A stretch of 64,000 nucleotides of DNA from Sipunculus nudus (GCA_026874595.1 CM049318.1:56277750-56341749), one strand, 5' to 3'. Shown: positions 47,766 through 60,498, counted from the stretch's first letter. The notes: generated by a model from the sequence alone, not told the origin. Made by a program: numbers and translations.

Positions 47766-49296
47766 CAGGGTTGGGGCCAGGTACATGTGACAGTACCTAG
47801 GTACAGGTACAGGTACTTGCGAAATGGCCAGGTACAGGTACAGGTACAGCATTTTTGGAAAGTACCTAGGTACAGGTACAGGTACTTTAGAAAGTACCTA
47901 GGTACAGGTACAGGTACATTTTAAAGATATACGAACTAATGATAATTGCATTAAATTAATCTAGATATGCAATAATAAGTTATAATAGAATGGCAGAATA
48001 TATCATCATAAAGTATTAAATGATCACTTCCTATGTCCTCAGGGAAAAATACAGGCAAGGCAAATGTTAATGATTGCCTTTGGTAAATGTGATAAATGAA
48101 CAAAGCTGATAAAGTTTACAAAGTTATTTATACAGAAATAGAAAACTTTATAAAATATCTATATTTCAAATCAAGTTTTGAGCTTCGGAGTAATGGTTGA
48201 AAGTCTCTGGGAGCACCACACTTTAAAGTAAAGAGGCTTAATAGCTTGACTGAAAGGGAAAATCTTACAATCAATTTTATAGATAAACTTCATGACAATG
48301 ATATATACAAAATAAGAAGTAACAATACACATATTCATGGCAGAAAGTCACACTGAGGATGTTTTGAGCACCTGTATGTAATGTGTGAGCTGGGACTTTT
48401 CTGTAAAATGGGAAGTTCTGCTTTTGTTTGGCTTAACTTGAGTGTTCAGTGATATAATATGAATTTTCTTTTTTTCTACATTTATCCTACACCAATGTCC
48501 TTTATACATACTAGACAACAGGTATTAACATGGGGCATAAAAGCAACACTGTCCATATCCTTTGCTCTGTACCCTTTATATCTTATAAAGCCACTATGAA
48601 CTTCCTGTGTAGAGGCTGGAGGTAGCTAGGCCAGCATGCTACTAGCCCAAGTCCACTCAAGTTCAAAGGCTGCAGGGTTGAAAGCTTACCCCTGGCGCTG
48701 CCTGGTTTAGATAACAGCCCTGACAGGGATGACAGCTTAGTACCTCACTTGACCAAACCTGATGTCCAGATCCAGTATCTTACCTGTAATTCATATGACT
48801 GTGAATTGTGTGTACCTCAATACAGGTACAAGTACCTGGCCCCAACCCTGTTCAGTGTACATACTGGCCAACTTCAGACATGGGGCATGTTGGCAACCCC
48901 CTGTATCTATCCTTTGTTGGTTGCTGTATACTTGTCCTGATAATATAATGCTGCAATGAACTTCCTGTTTAGAGGCTGGAGGTTGACCAGCTTGCTAGCC
49001 ATGTAGCTAGCTACAAAGGCAGCAGGGAATAATGCTTTGTAATTACCCCTGCCTAAGATAGGGAACTGCCCTGACAGGGGTTAAGGCTTTGTACATGGTG
49101 CCCATTTCAAGTACCAGTATCACATTTGTACCTGGAGTACCTTACACCAGGTACAGGTACTTTAGTTCCAGGTACAGGTACAGGTACAAGGTACTTCCTA
49201 CTCATGACAGCCAGGTACAGGTACAGGTACAGATACTCTGAATTGTGTACCTAGGTACAGGTACAGGTACAGGTACAAGTACCTGGCCCAACCCTG
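47766..49296. mobile_element. hAT-type MITE filled with GGTACA hexamer repeats
   Basis: The ends CAGGGTTGGGGCCAGGTAC and GTACCTGGCCCAACCCTG are inverted. The flanks are a perfect 8-bp duplication, GTAAACAT, at 47,758-47,765 and 49,297-49,304, the length diagnostic of hAT elements. Tracts of AGGTAC-type hexamers lie at both ends (47,780-47,920 and 49,140-49,280). A third, internal copy of the right end lies at 48,836-48,852, and about 350-440 bp before it is repeated after it (GAGGCTGGAGGT, CAGCAGGG..., CCCTGACAGGG). No coding capacity is seen. Confidence 0.88.
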
Positions 49297-49949
49297 GTAA
49301 ACATGGTACATAAGCCAATGTTGACAAACAGAAAAACGATGAAACCAAAGATGGTAGGTTGCATACTTAACGTATGTAAGAAAGGTGAAAAGTCACTAAA
49401 GTTGCAAAACGCCTGCAAAATTCTTGTGCATTTTACTTTCCGTCAAGATGTGCATGTGTTTTGGTTATTTTGACGGAACCCCCCGCATGTTATAAAACTT
49501 TGATATAAACGAAACGAACAGCCTGTGTGTGGTGAGAACGGCGTTTTCTGACATATATTTGTAAAAGGTCCAAGGATTATCTTTAGTTCATAATCTTCAG
49601 ATATCGGAATGCGCTCCTTTAAAATGTTTAATTTAATTTGTCATAATATTAGAAAATAATTATTCTTAATCAACCCAAGTTTTACTTTCTGGATAACATG
49701 TCTGCATCCATTACAAACACTAATTTAATAAAGGTTTGTGAAGCTTGTTTTTAACTTAATATCCCCTCATATTTTTAAAGTGGCCTCTAAGTGGAGACCT
49801 TTCATTGCTGTTTGCGGTCTTGTAAGCCATTGACGCTGTACATGCCTCAGACTATAAAATGTCTTGAAAAGATTATCTCACATATAGTATTACTTTTAAG
49901 ATAGTTATCTCCCGTATATATTATTACACTATTTTTAAGACTTTTTGGG

Positions 49950-49951
49950 TC

Positions 49952-49996
<45 letters not shown>

Positions 49997-50060
49997 GTAG
50001 TAGTAGTAACGTACTACTACAACTACTACTACTACTACTAGCTACTACTAGTACTACTAT
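49950..50060. repeat. (ATT)n followed by (TAG)n/(CTA)n trinucleotide hairpin
   Basis: A TTA run is followed by GTAGTAGTAGTA and, after CGT, ACTACTAC. The TAG and CTA parts are complementary and can pair. Confidence 0.88.
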
Positions 50061-50339
50061 TCATTTTCATTTAAAACTAACGTAAGGGTTCGATACAAAA
50101 GAACATGTTAATTTGATGTATTTGTTTATGAAAATATACATATCTTGGATGTTAAACGTGTATTAAACAATTAGATTAATTATGAAGTTATGTTTGTTAT
50201 AGACCTTGAGTATTTCACATAATAATGCCAAGGAATGTTCTTTTTTCTTTTGTCGTAAATATAGAGAAGAAAGAACCTTTACATCAATTACATTTAATAC
50301 TTCATTAAAAGGCACAACTATGTTCTGATTCCACTGTTT

Positions 50340-50700
50340 CCTGATTTTACAAGTAGGCATCCAAGACTGACGTCCGCCCGTCCATCCGACTTGGCATCCG
50401 ACATCCGACTTCCGGGTTTTAGTACATACCGGTGAAGTCGGCATCCCTCCACAAGGTCAGGTTAAAATTCAGAACTGCCTTCTTTTTCACGGGCTGGCAT
50501 CAGCGTTAACTAATGGCAATCGTAATGGCCCGGCTTTTCGTTGCATCAATACATTTGCTGATTACTAACGTCCAATCACAAAACTTCACGACGCCTGAGT
50601 TAGTTTGTTTGACCATTACCATGGGCGATATTGAGAGACATTGACGTGTTTTACTGGCAACTTCAAATATTGGTTGATTTTATTTCATCTAAAGCTCAGA
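50340..50700 (+). promoter_or_regulatory. Possible ATPAF1 promoter and 5' non-coding exon region
   Basis: This stretch is less AT-rich than its surroundings and contains several CpGs and a CCAATCA box at about 50,571. The first coding exon of ATPAF1 begins behind a good TTTGTTTCAG acceptor at 51,882, implying a 5' non-coding exon upstream. This is the most promoter-like stretch before it. No donor or start site could be fixed. Confidence 0.22.
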
Positions 50701-50733
50701 TCCAGATGACACATTAAAATATTTATGAAATGA

Positions 50734-50737
<4 letters not shown>

Positions 50738-50771
<34 letters not shown>
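50738..50771. repeat. (TA)n microsatellite
   Basis: TA run of about 34 bp upstream of ATPAF1. Confidence 0.93.
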
Positions 50772-50774
<3 letters not shown>

Positions 50775-51276
50775 TACACATATATATAACATTTATATTA
50801 AATATTTAAATAATAATTATATTTATATATATATATTATTTATTTGGCCTGTGAATTGTGAGGGCCCTTAGAATCAATTCATTTGTCAATTCTTTACGAT
50901 TCTTTAGAAAATAAAAGCAATTTTAGCAAAATGGATGTTAGTAAAGTTAAGAAAATAAATGATAAAAATGTCGCCCTCCTGCTGTATGAATGTTTAAAGT
51001 AGATTTAGGGCACATACACAATAAAGAGACACAAAATGCTCTGTCAGATTTGAGAACTCACAGTGGACTTTTGGATGAAACATCCCCCAAAAATAATAAT
51101 TGAAATGAAACTAATTACAATTTAAATGAGGCCTTGCATTTCATTTGATCATTCTTACACCCCTTAATATTTATACATATATACACTTTTTAATTTAAAT
51201 TAAAATTTTATTTTTTGGTGGAGGTAACCACTTCCATTTTTTATGCTCTCTTATCTTATTCCTAATCTATGTATGT

Positions 51277-51450
51277 ACACAGTCGCATGAATTGTTGTGT
51301 CTTATATATGGTCCAAAACAAGATCAGTTCAGATGTAAACAGATAATTTGGGAAGTCTGTTCCTAAGTTGTGGGATCAGTATATATTGGCGGTTTTAGCC
51401 TGTTCTTGGCCAGAATAACTCCCACCAATAACAATTCATGCGACCGTGGT
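51277..51450. mobile_element. Short inverted-repeat element (~174 bp)
   Basis: GTCGCATGAATTGTT at 51,282-51,296 is inverted as AACAATTCATGCGAC at 51,430-51,444. Partly matching bases extend both arms to about 23 bp. It has no coding potential and the target duplication is unclear. A small MITE is the likely reading. Confidence 0.5.
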
Positions 51451-51539
51451 ATGAACATCTACAGAGTTCTATTTCGGTTAAAGACTGTGACAGGGAGGTA
51501 GCACTCGCTTCCTATTATATTATTTTTTTATCCTGGTGT

Positions 51540-51785
51540 CACAGTCTAACGCACCTGTGGGTCTTGGGTGTGTAATCACCCCAAGTGCTGGGTCATACTG
51601 CTGAGGAACCCCCAAAGATACACTCGTTTAGTGAGTGATACAAGTCTGTGGGGCACAGACTTCCAATTAAGCCTGAAGAGCACTCACCCTGGGTGGGGGC
51701 CAACCATGAAAATCTAACCTCCTCAGCTGAGATTCGACTTGCAACCTCCCGGCTTTGAGTCTGTGCCCTACCCCTGAGCCACAGA
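51540..51785 (-). mobile_element. tRNA-derived SINE upstream of ATPAF1
   Basis: The minus strand begins with GTGGCTCAGGGGTAGGGC (A box) and GCAAGTCGAATCTC (B-box variant). The body contains CACCCAGGGTGAGTGCTC and ACTCACTAAACGAGTG, as in the truncated copy at 13,990-14,175. The plus-strand start TGTCACAGTCTAACG is its 3' end. Confidence 0.72.
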
Positions 51786-51885
51786 AGTCAGTTATGCACC
51801 AAGTACTTAGTTAAGCTAGAATTATGAATTTTTGTGAAATAATTATTCATTGATTATTTATCAATTGATTGATTTGTTTCAGGGA

Positions 51886-54800
51886 ATGAAGAGTGTGCGG
51901 AGTTTATTCTCGGTGATCAGGACCCCATTGTGTGTCCTCCACTCTTCCCAGTATCAAGTCAGCTCAAAGACGGCTACACTGAACACACCAAGGACTTTGT
52001 GGTTCAGATGCAGTCACTCAAACAAACAAAAACCAGAAGAAGATATGGATGACTTACAAAAAAACCCATACTTTGCCAAATATGCTGATAAAATTAAAAA
52101 ATTACAAGAGTAAGTCAGGATTAAGATATTTTGTTAAATGTTATATGTTTTATGTTGTTATATGTTAAGAATTTAGACTTGCATTTGTATTAATTATAGT
52201 CCGTTTCATTACCAATGTCCCCGTTTGCCATCTTCCTATAACCTTATAATAAAATAAATCATACTTTTTCTCAGGAAAGCTTATTTTTACAATTTTTCAT
52301 ATTTTTTTTTCTGTTTTTAGCTCGACCTTAGGTCATCTGAGCAATTGTGATCACCCTTTGTCTGTCTGACCATCCGTCGGGCTGGCTGTACATCCGCTAA
52401 CAAGGCACAAATTGTAACTGTTAGACCTAGAAACTGCTTACTTGACATCAAAGTGCCATCTACATTTTCTTCATTTTTACGCTCTTCTTAGTGTATTTTT
52501 AGCTGACTGTACGTCATCTGAGCTGTAGCAATCACCCTTTGTCCATCGTCAGATTGTCCGGCTGTCAGTCCTTTAACAGGCACAAATCTTAACAGTTTGA
52601 CGTAGAAACTTCTTACTGTACATCCAGGGGGGTCCTAGGCAGATCTCCTTGGAAACCTGAAATTAGGTCATGGTGACCTATATTTTGTGAATTCAAGGCA
52701 GAAAACATGACTTTGATTACTCAGTCAGTCAGATGGGGTACAAATTGTATCCCCTAGCCCTACATCTTCTTATGTTACATCCATAGAGGTCCATAAAAAA
52801 TCTCCTTAAATAAGGCCACTTTGACCTATATCCTCGGAAGTAATTGGGCTCAAAAGCACCACCAAGAATAATTAAATTTTTTATATAAAAAGCTCCAGTA
52901 TCAATGCATCAAGTGCCATGTTTTTTTCCCATACATATTGATAATTGAGTGTTTCATCAATTCCTGAAGACAGGTGGTGCCACCTGTAATTTTCTAATTT
53001 TTACATATCATTTTCTTTGTTTTGAGTCCTTCAAATGAAGCAGTCCACCCGTTAACAGGGCATAAACCATAAGCGTTAAACCTAGAAACTTCTAACTTTA
53101 CATGTAAGGATGTCCTAGGCAAATCTACTTGGAAACCTGAAATAAGGTCATGGTTACTTATATTTTGCAAACTTCAAGTGGACAACAGGACTCTGAGCAC
53201 CCATTGAGTTTGGCAGACACACATTGTGTCTGCCAGCCCTAGAATCTTCTAACATTACATCCAGGGAGGTCCTGATGAAATCTCTATGGAAACCTGAAGT
53301 TAGGTCATAATGACCTATATTCCACAAGATGTGAAAGAACATTTGATTTTAGGACCCTATAGGACAGATTTGCCTGATTGGTTACAGTTGGACCTAGAAA
53401 CTTCTAATTTGATTGAGATCCAGGGTGGTAACTGTAAAAAAAATTTTGAAAATTGAAATTATGTCACTGTTACTTATATAATGTGAGTTTTGTGAAAGAA
53501 CATGATTCAGCTCTCTATTAGACAGATGGGCACAAATTGTAGCTGTTGGACAAAGAAACTTTTAACTTAGTATCTAGGGAAATCATGGAAAAATCTTCTT
53601 GGAAAGCTTAAATAAGGTCACTGTAACATATTTCAAAGGACGATCTGCAAAATGCATGATTTTAAGCACTCTGGGAGTCATTTACCCTTTGTTCAAGGTT
53701 CCTTGAATTCAGCTGAGCATCATGGCCCATGGGCCACTTGTTTCAGACGTTGTCATGTAGTAAAATTCATTTTCACAAATCCAGAGTGACAGCACTGCTT
53801 TACTGCATCATCTTCAAGTAGGCAAAGCTCTGGCAGCTGTGCTTCCAGAGACCTTGCTTTATCCAGACACTCTTCATACTACTCTGCATCTGTATGTGAT
53901 GGGGGCCAACATTACAATGCCCGGTCAAATCCAAAGTGACATCAGTAAACATTACTCATGCAGGAGTCAAAAATTTTCACTTGAGACATGAACAAGAACA
54001 CATGACCAGAAACTGGATAGGTTTACAAGCCTTTATTTGATTCATCAGATTCTTGTTTTCTTTCAACATTACAGGACCATTCATTTGAAAACAGCAACAG
54101 CTTTGTTTTCAATGATGCATAAAGGAGGCTTACAAAAACCATTTGATTGGTTCATTTTAATACCTGATTTATAAATGCTGAAATAATGCAGAGTGGCTCA
54201 GTGAAGTAAGGTCTGTGTAACCCCAGCTACCAGAGCCTTGCTTAAAGGAAGATGTTCTGCATTTAATTGATTTGAATTTTATTCTTGTTGTTATTTGTAA
54301 TTCACACAGAGCTTCGCCATCTGAGTTTGACAGTAAGTTAGATTCACTTCAGCAAACAAAGGAAAGAGAAAAGGAGATGAAAAAGAAGGATGCAGAGCAG
54401 CAGAAAGCAGAACTGTTAGCCAAGCAAAAAGAAGCTAAAAGCAAAGGCAGTGTCTCCTACAAGAAGTCCAGTGTAAGTACCATGTGTTCACACCTCGGTA
54501 ATACTTACAGCATTCACATATACAATTTGTATTTTTTTGGTCGAAGACCTGTAAAGCACAGAACTGATTTTTTACAGGACTTCACATTATTACTGACTCA
54601 AGAAGGTTACGCTGAGGTTGTATGTTCTCATCATGTCTGTTTGTTTGTTGGTCCACATAACGATTTCAAAAGTACACTCCTCCAACCTACTCCAACAAGG
54701 TCTGCATAGGTTATGTGTTCTCATCAGTCTGTTTGTTACCCAAGCAATTTTTACAAAAGTTAGTTTCGGTGAATTTCAGTGACATTTGCAAGAAGGTCAA

Positions 54801-55742
54801 GCCATTGGCAGAGAAATGATAGTATTTATTAGGACTTCAAATGTCCAAGCTCTTGAGAGTTCACTATATAAGCATGAAATCCAAGCACAAATAATCACTT
54901 ACTGCAATATCACTGTTTCACAAATCTTTTGAGAAACCTTAATTAAGTTTTAAAATAGCAAAGAATAAATAAAAAAATATCTGACTAGAACTAACTTGAT
55001 CTGAGGTACATATTTCTTATGCATAATATGACAAATTACATTGGTACTGAACAAATTTTAAACAAAATATTATGTTTTTACACATTAATCAATGTGCAGG
55101 GGATAGATGATATTCCTTTCAAAGAATTTACAAGGCAAAAAGTTCTTAAATCAATTTTTGTGTATCACCATCCTGTATCAAGAATAGGTTTGTCTCCTGA
55201 ATATCTGCATGGCAATACACAGCCCTAGAATTTATGGTAACATCTGTAAAATTTTAAAGCTTATCTTGACACAGATCCAAGCTTTGGCAGTTTCCTGCTT
55301 TTTAATACCCCTAGCAACACTTGTAATGAGATTTCTGGATACACCTGTCAAGAGGTTTGAATGTGACATGAAAATGCTCTGAGAATGAGAGAGTCCAGGT
55401 GAGAATCTATCTGCTGAGAGAGCTGACAAGGTTGCGTGTATTGGCAAAGTTAAAAGCAGGATAACGCTTTTTTTTTGACCGCACCCAAATTATAGTAGGA
55501 TAACTCCAAGCCTGAAGAAATCATTTTGTCACATTGATACTGTGATTTCACTTCAAGCAACTCATTGACATTTTGTAAAGACGATTAAGTTCAAAATTTA
55601 AAGAGAAAGTTTAATCTTCTGTGGTTTCTTTAAAGGGATTGGATGACATTATGAAAGTAGACCTCCTAAAAGACAAAACTGGAGAAGAAATAGGGAAGGT
55701 AAGTCTGAATGATTTGCTTGCTTTCATAAGAGTAATTCAATG

Positions 55743-55821
<79 letters not shown>

Positions 55822-58800
55822 ATGAGACTGATGCGTACAAGTAAAGTATCAGTGGCACAAAAATGCCTATAATTCTTTATGGCTCTTGCAAGAATTGATA
55901 CCGTTTTTGGAAGACCCTGAATAGAATTATTATAAAAGAGGGCAAGATCTCTTGATTTTAGAAGGGGCTTGGTCTCAGATTTCCTGATTATTTCCTGATT
56001 AGCCCAGATGACAAGTGAAATACCAGTAAGCTCCAGGAAGATCCTTCAGCCATTATTTGTCTGGTAATTGACACTGGTTGTAACCATTACACCTAAAATA
56101 GTTGACTTTGGAGAAATATCTTGGTGAAATAACAAAAATTAGACCAGAGGACAAAAACCTTGAAAGTCTGACTTTTCTTTGTGTTCAAGGTTGATTAAAA
56201 AGTATTTTCATTTAATCATAAAATTAAAATCATTTACACTTTTACTGTTAGAGCATGCAGTGGTTGAACCATGGTTGGGCAAAACCCCAGGTTTTAAAGC
56301 ATAAAGCCCAGCCCAGTGGGTTTTTCTTGGTAAACTGGGGTTTTTTGGGCAATATATGTTGTACATTTGAAATTGAGTATGGTTATATGCAGTGGTAAAT
56401 ATGTCTCTATGCTTTATCTTTTGTTAATATAAATCAATATCAAGAGCAATGTCTGATATATAATACCTAACACATATCTTAAGCAACTAATTATGAAGAA
56501 AACTAAAACAAAGAGAAAAAATCATGATGCAGTGAAGACCTACAGAACTCATCCCTCAGCCCATTATTTTAGTTTTTTTTAGCACATTATTTCAATGAAA
56601 AATGATAACTTTGGGTGAATACACTAACTGATGTAGAAGTGGTTACTGGCTATTGTTTTATTTTGGAGGTTTTCAGAAAAGTCCATATAATATTGCCCAT
56701 TAAAACCCACATGTGGGTTTTATGACTAATTACCTAACCTGGGTAAACCCAGGTAGTACCCACCTGGGTTTACTAACTGGGTATTGCCTGCCCAACCCTG
56801 GGTTAAAAAAAAAACTGGCTCAGCTAACAGTTGTGAAATTTCACTGCATACAGCACATTTTTCGTGTTAAATATGTAATCACTCTACCTCTGCCAGGGAG
56901 GTATAATACATTCCACTGGGTTTGTTGGTTTGTTTGTCTGTCAGCAACTTAAAGGAAAAAGGTTATGAACAGATCATTTTAAAGTAATCTGGATAACTAT
57001 ACTATATTTTTAATTTAAAGGACTAAATACCATTATGACACAGGGCAAAGAGGAGACAGCTTCATTCATATTTGTTAGGGCCTACTTTTGTCGAGCAGGT
57101 AAACCTGTGTTCCCAGAGCGTAAAAAGATATTACAACAGGTAGCGGTTTGACTAGTTTATAATATTTTAACATTTGCAGATATGGAAAGAGCATCATCTC
57201 CGTAAAGACTGTATATTTGGGGTTGTTCAGGTAAGTGGTATCACTATCAGATGGTAACAGATGATGTTTAAAAGGGCCTGATCACCTATCAGACCTTCAT
57301 AAACTAAAGATAATCCCTTGGAACTTTTATTAATATAGGCCATAAAACGTGGATATCACCATACATTGGCTGCCTGGTTTGTTTATATCAACATTTTTAT
57401 AATATGTGGGGGCCCACCAAAATTAACCATATTCAACAAGGACATCTGGTGGCAATTCAGATAAGCCCAAGCTATGTAAATGGTTGTTGATAAATAACTT
57501 CTTACATCTTTCACGGAGGCCTTGTTAGAACTTTTCATAACCAGAATTACCCTTAGATCATTTATATATACACAGAGGAAGCCAGAAATCACACAAAATG
57601 TTCAAAAAAAGCAAGTGAATGGGCACCATTAAACTTTCCAGTGTTGACAAGTTAATCAGCTGTTATATTAGTATATAACAGCACTTTGATTGAGAATTTT
57701 GGCTTTAACAAGTCCTACAAATGTAAAGTGTAACATCAGAATATATATATACCTTTATTTGTACAATGAAGTACAGTATAATATGAAATGAATGGAAATA
57801 TAAAATGACTGAAAATATACAAAAGGAAGGGAAAAAAAGTTCAGTCTATACTAATTACAAAGTCAGTAGATAATAAATCAATAAGAAATTTAATCTCATT
57901 TTAGGTCAAATATGAGGTACATATTCTATCTTTGCATCCATTCAGCTCTGAGAGTATATCTGTATTTATAGATGTTTTTACCATCATCAGATGTCTATTT
58001 AGGATTTTAATATTTATTATGTTGCGCTTTACACCATGGTTGAGCATCTGACTTTCCAGATTTCATAAATTGCCTCCTAGAACACCAATTGCTTTATAAT
58101 GAGTTCATTCTCAGAAAATTGACAAAGTCATTTGCAGCATTTGCAGCGTATATTAATACTGTGGTTGCCTTTTTGTTTGCAAGGGTTTCAAATTTGTGAT
58201 ATTTACGAAAGGGGAAATATTGTGAAAATAATGCCTTTGTGAATAAGAAGTCTCATCCTTGAAGGCTAGTTGAAAGGTAAAAGAATGATATAATGAATAA
58301 TAATATGTCTTGTATGCTCTAAGATTGCTATTATAAATGCCAAAATATCTGCTGGTAATGAATAGTGATTAACAATAATCATTTATGTCCATGTTTCTTT
58401 TGGTATCCTTGTATTTAATAAGATTCGCGCCATTATGTTTTATAAGTAATAAATATGATAATGGTTTCACTCTGTGCAGGTCTGTTGTACAGTGAGATCG
58501 TGAAAATGGAACCCTCGCAGATTACTAAAAAAGTGAAAAGACCATCACAGTATCTAAACTTCTGTGATTTTTTTAAAGGAAAAAGTGTTTCCACTGCAGC
58601 TGACCCTTTTTATGCCTAGGTCCTTCTCACTGCTGAGTCAGAAATAGTATCACCACCTAAAAACAATCAGGGGCATCAATATAGAGGGAATGGGGGATAT
58701 ATATCCCCCCACTTTTTAGCAAGGGGGGATGGTCAATGTCATCACTCCCAGACTATTCGTAGAATAATATTTATATATTGCATGGGAAAAATATTTATCA

Positions 58801-58930
58801 TTAGAATTGTTGACTTTGGTTCCATTTATGAGTTTACCATGAAATATTATATCTAACTTATACTGGAAATATAATACCTTATTTTCTAAAAAGCTTATAC
58901 TTCATTGTAATATATTTAAAATGTGATTAA

Positions 58931-59015
<85 letters not shown>

Positions 59016-59847
59016 AAATGTGTCATATGGATGCTAATATATATGAAATGGGTCATACAGATGCAATATATATATATATATCTGTGTGTGTGTTGTGTGA
59101 GTGACTTAGTGTGTAACTGTGAGTCATCTCCCCACCGTGGAATAATTTCATGCCACTGAAAACAATGCATTAGTTTGTTCTGTACATTAAAAGATAATAC
59201 AGGTAAACACAGACATTAAATTTAATTATTAACAAATTACAACATTTTATATTTTTTTGTGATTTCATTTGTAATTCTTAAGAAATAAATGTAAATGTGT
59301 ATTTTTCTAACAATAAATTAGCATAATAATAATGTGAGTGCTTGTGTATTTTAAGGCTGAAGAATATGATGTCATTTATGAGCGATCTCAAGAATGTCCA
59401 ATGGTGAGTACAAACCCTGAACACTAAGTCCTGGTCACTAAGGCTGAAACTGGAAACATATTTTGCACAAGAGGAATATAATGAATGCTATGACATGACT
59501 GGCCATGACAGCATGCTGCAACAGATTATTGATAGGTAAAAGTCGTAAAGTGTTTTTGTATATACTATAGATATTCTTGTACAGCCATTAACTCACATTT
59601 AGTGACATTTCTGTCCATTCACATCAGCCATTCATTCCACAGACTGTAGGACCATACCACTAGTAATTTACTATTTTGTGATAAATGCAGTTATTTATTT
59701 TGACACATGATGAATAGATTTAATGTTGTGATGTGTTTGATTTCTTTTCAGTTTATCTACCCATTACCAAGAGACAGTGGATATGAGTTTATCCTAGGGC
59801 AGTTTCAAGGTCATGAATGTCACTTCACACCTCTAATAAGTTATCAG
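51886..59847 (+). CDS. ATPAF1: ATP synthase F1 complex assembly factor 1 (5' six coding exons)
   Basis: This matrix chaperone (yeast Atp11) binds free F1 beta subunits so that alpha/beta hexamers form. Exons: 51,886-52,109, 54,310-54,472, 55,636-55,698, 57,180-57,230, 59,356-59,403 and 59,752-59,847. Every intron is GT-AG and the phases join (2, then 0 throughout), giving 215 residues before the window ends. Residues 1-45 are an Arg-rich presequence without acidic residues. [16 protein letters not shown] (60-75) matches the animal NPFYDRYRDKI region. Residues 84-125 are a charged coiled-coil-like stretch. [19 protein letters not shown], then [13 protein letters not shown] and [18 protein letters not shown], follow the human order closely. 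About 100 C-terminal residues lie beyond position 64,000. The start Met follows an acceptor directly, so an upstream non-coding exon is likely. Confidence 0.93.
52319..53745. repeat. Degenerate repeat in ATPAF1 intron 1, same family as 60,172-63,840
   Basis: It opens with AGCTCGACCTTAGGTCATCTG (restarted at 52,499) and contains CTTGGAAACCTGAAATTAGG at about 52,650 with variants near 53,130, 53,285, 53,440 and 53,600. It also contains GTTAACAGGGCATAAACC-type pieces at 52,570 and 53,053. It closes with CAGCTGAGCATCATGG near 53,710. The same sentences occur, better preserved and tandem, in intron 6. It resembles a dispersed repeat known widely in marine invertebrates; no coding is seen. Confidence 0.7.
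54589..54790. repeat. Dispersed GTCTGTTTGTTTG-type repeat (also 56,885-56,990)
   Basis: GAGGTTGTATGTTCTCAT then GTCTGTTTGTTTGTTG, followed by ACTCCTC and GGTGAATTTCAGTGA, matches a common invertebrate repeat of the form GAGGTTATGTTTTC...GTCTGTCTGT. A shorter relative is at 56,885-56,990 (CAGGGAGGTATAATAC, TTTGTTTGTCTGTCAGCAAC). Confidence 0.4.
55747..55818. repeat. (TA)n microsatellite
   Basis: TA run of about 72 bp, 49 bp into ATPAF1 intron 3. Confidence 0.95.
56270..56800. mobile_element. hAT-type MITE in ATPAF1 intron 3
   Basis: The left end CATGGTTGGGCAAAACCCC and the right end TGCCTGCCCAACCCTG are inverted and resemble the ends of the element at 47,766-49,296. The flanks GGTTGAAC (56,262-56,269) and GGTTAAAA (56,801-56,808) agree at six of eight positions, as an aged 8-bp duplication would. 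Inside are repeated CCCAGGT/ACCTGGG and CCCACATGTGGG palindromes. It has no coding capacity. Confidence 0.75.
57745..58110 (-). mobile_element. CR1/Jockey-like LINE 3' end in ATPAF1 intron 4
   Basis: The minus strand reads [21 protein letters not shown] and then [11 protein letters not shown], colinear with NIELILKLTDCKDGLSTSHL...VLINVLSTV at the end of the LINE at 34,810-36,140. Both have a Phe-rich tail that runs into TTTATTTGTAC and a TA run. Only the final few hundred bases are present. Confidence 0.65.
58932..59012. repeat. (TA)n microsatellite
   Basis: TA run of about 80 bp in ATPAF1 intron 4, the longest in the window. A short second run lies at 59,065-59,080. Confidence 0.95.
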
Positions 59848-59899
59848 GTGAGAACATCTTTAATAATAAAATAGATTACTTTTTTTTTTGTTAAAGGAA

Positions 59900-60152
59900 T
59901 GGTCCATGGCCGGTTGGTGGCACAGTCTATTGAATGAGGATGAAGGTATCCAAATGATAAGAATGATATGTTATTATGAAGCCTTCTTGATTTCAGCTTT
60001 TATATGTACGAGGTTAGAAATAATCCAGAAGTCATAACTTGTCGTAAAGACAGAATAAATCTCTGAGGTTCTATAACAAGATTTCACCTTTATGCCATTG
60101 AGGTACTGGCAGGGTTCGAACAAAGGACCTTAACCACTAAGCTACATCCTAC
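59900..60152 (-). mobile_element. tRNA-derived SINE in ATPAF1 intron 6
   Basis: The minus strand starts GTAGCTTAGTGGTTAAGG (A box), then TTGTTCGAACCCTG (B box, 60,110-60,124), at normal tRNA spacing. The body runs leftward to about 59,900. The body differs from the SINEs at 33.9 and 51.5 kb, so this is a third family. Confidence 0.62.
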
Positions 60153-60171
60153 CCTTTTTTTTTCTTTTTTT

Positions 60172-60463
60172 TTATAGCTCAACTGACTATAAGCCATCTG
60201 AGTTATTGTCATGGTCCCATTTCCATCATCCGTCCAGCCATTAACAGGGCACGTCTTGAATCCATTGAACCTACAAATCCAAAATTTTGCATACAGTTAA
60301 ATGTCCCAAAATACCCTTCCGTACCGACAAATTGGGTCACTAGGACTTCGTTCCTTCAAGATATTCAGGAAAAACCTCAAATTTTTTATTAAAAACCCAC
60401 TATTACACTTCAAAGCTGCCTAATATAAAAAACACTGATCTGTTTTTGATCATATTTCATATA

Positions 60464-60498
<35 letters not shown>

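Noticed and set aside
47568-47924. 118-residue open frame ending in Arg/Tyr repeats
   Set aside because: Its second half is the GGTACA hexamer tract of the hAT MITE read in one frame; the first half is AT-rich low complexity.
50163-50444. 93-residue minus-strand frame upstream of ATPAF1, considered as a divergent gene
   Set aside because: There is no recognisable motif or splice signal, and the composition matches the surrounding non-coding DNA.
58680-58745. GGGGGATATATATCCCCCC palindrome and nearby G-run
   Set aside because: Suggestive of a transposon end, but only one short palindrome was found and no partner end.
58916-59170. Ile/Tyr-rich frames on both strands
   Set aside because: Translation of the (TA)n run; the same applies at 2.5, 12.3, 25.0, 34.8 and 55.8 kb.
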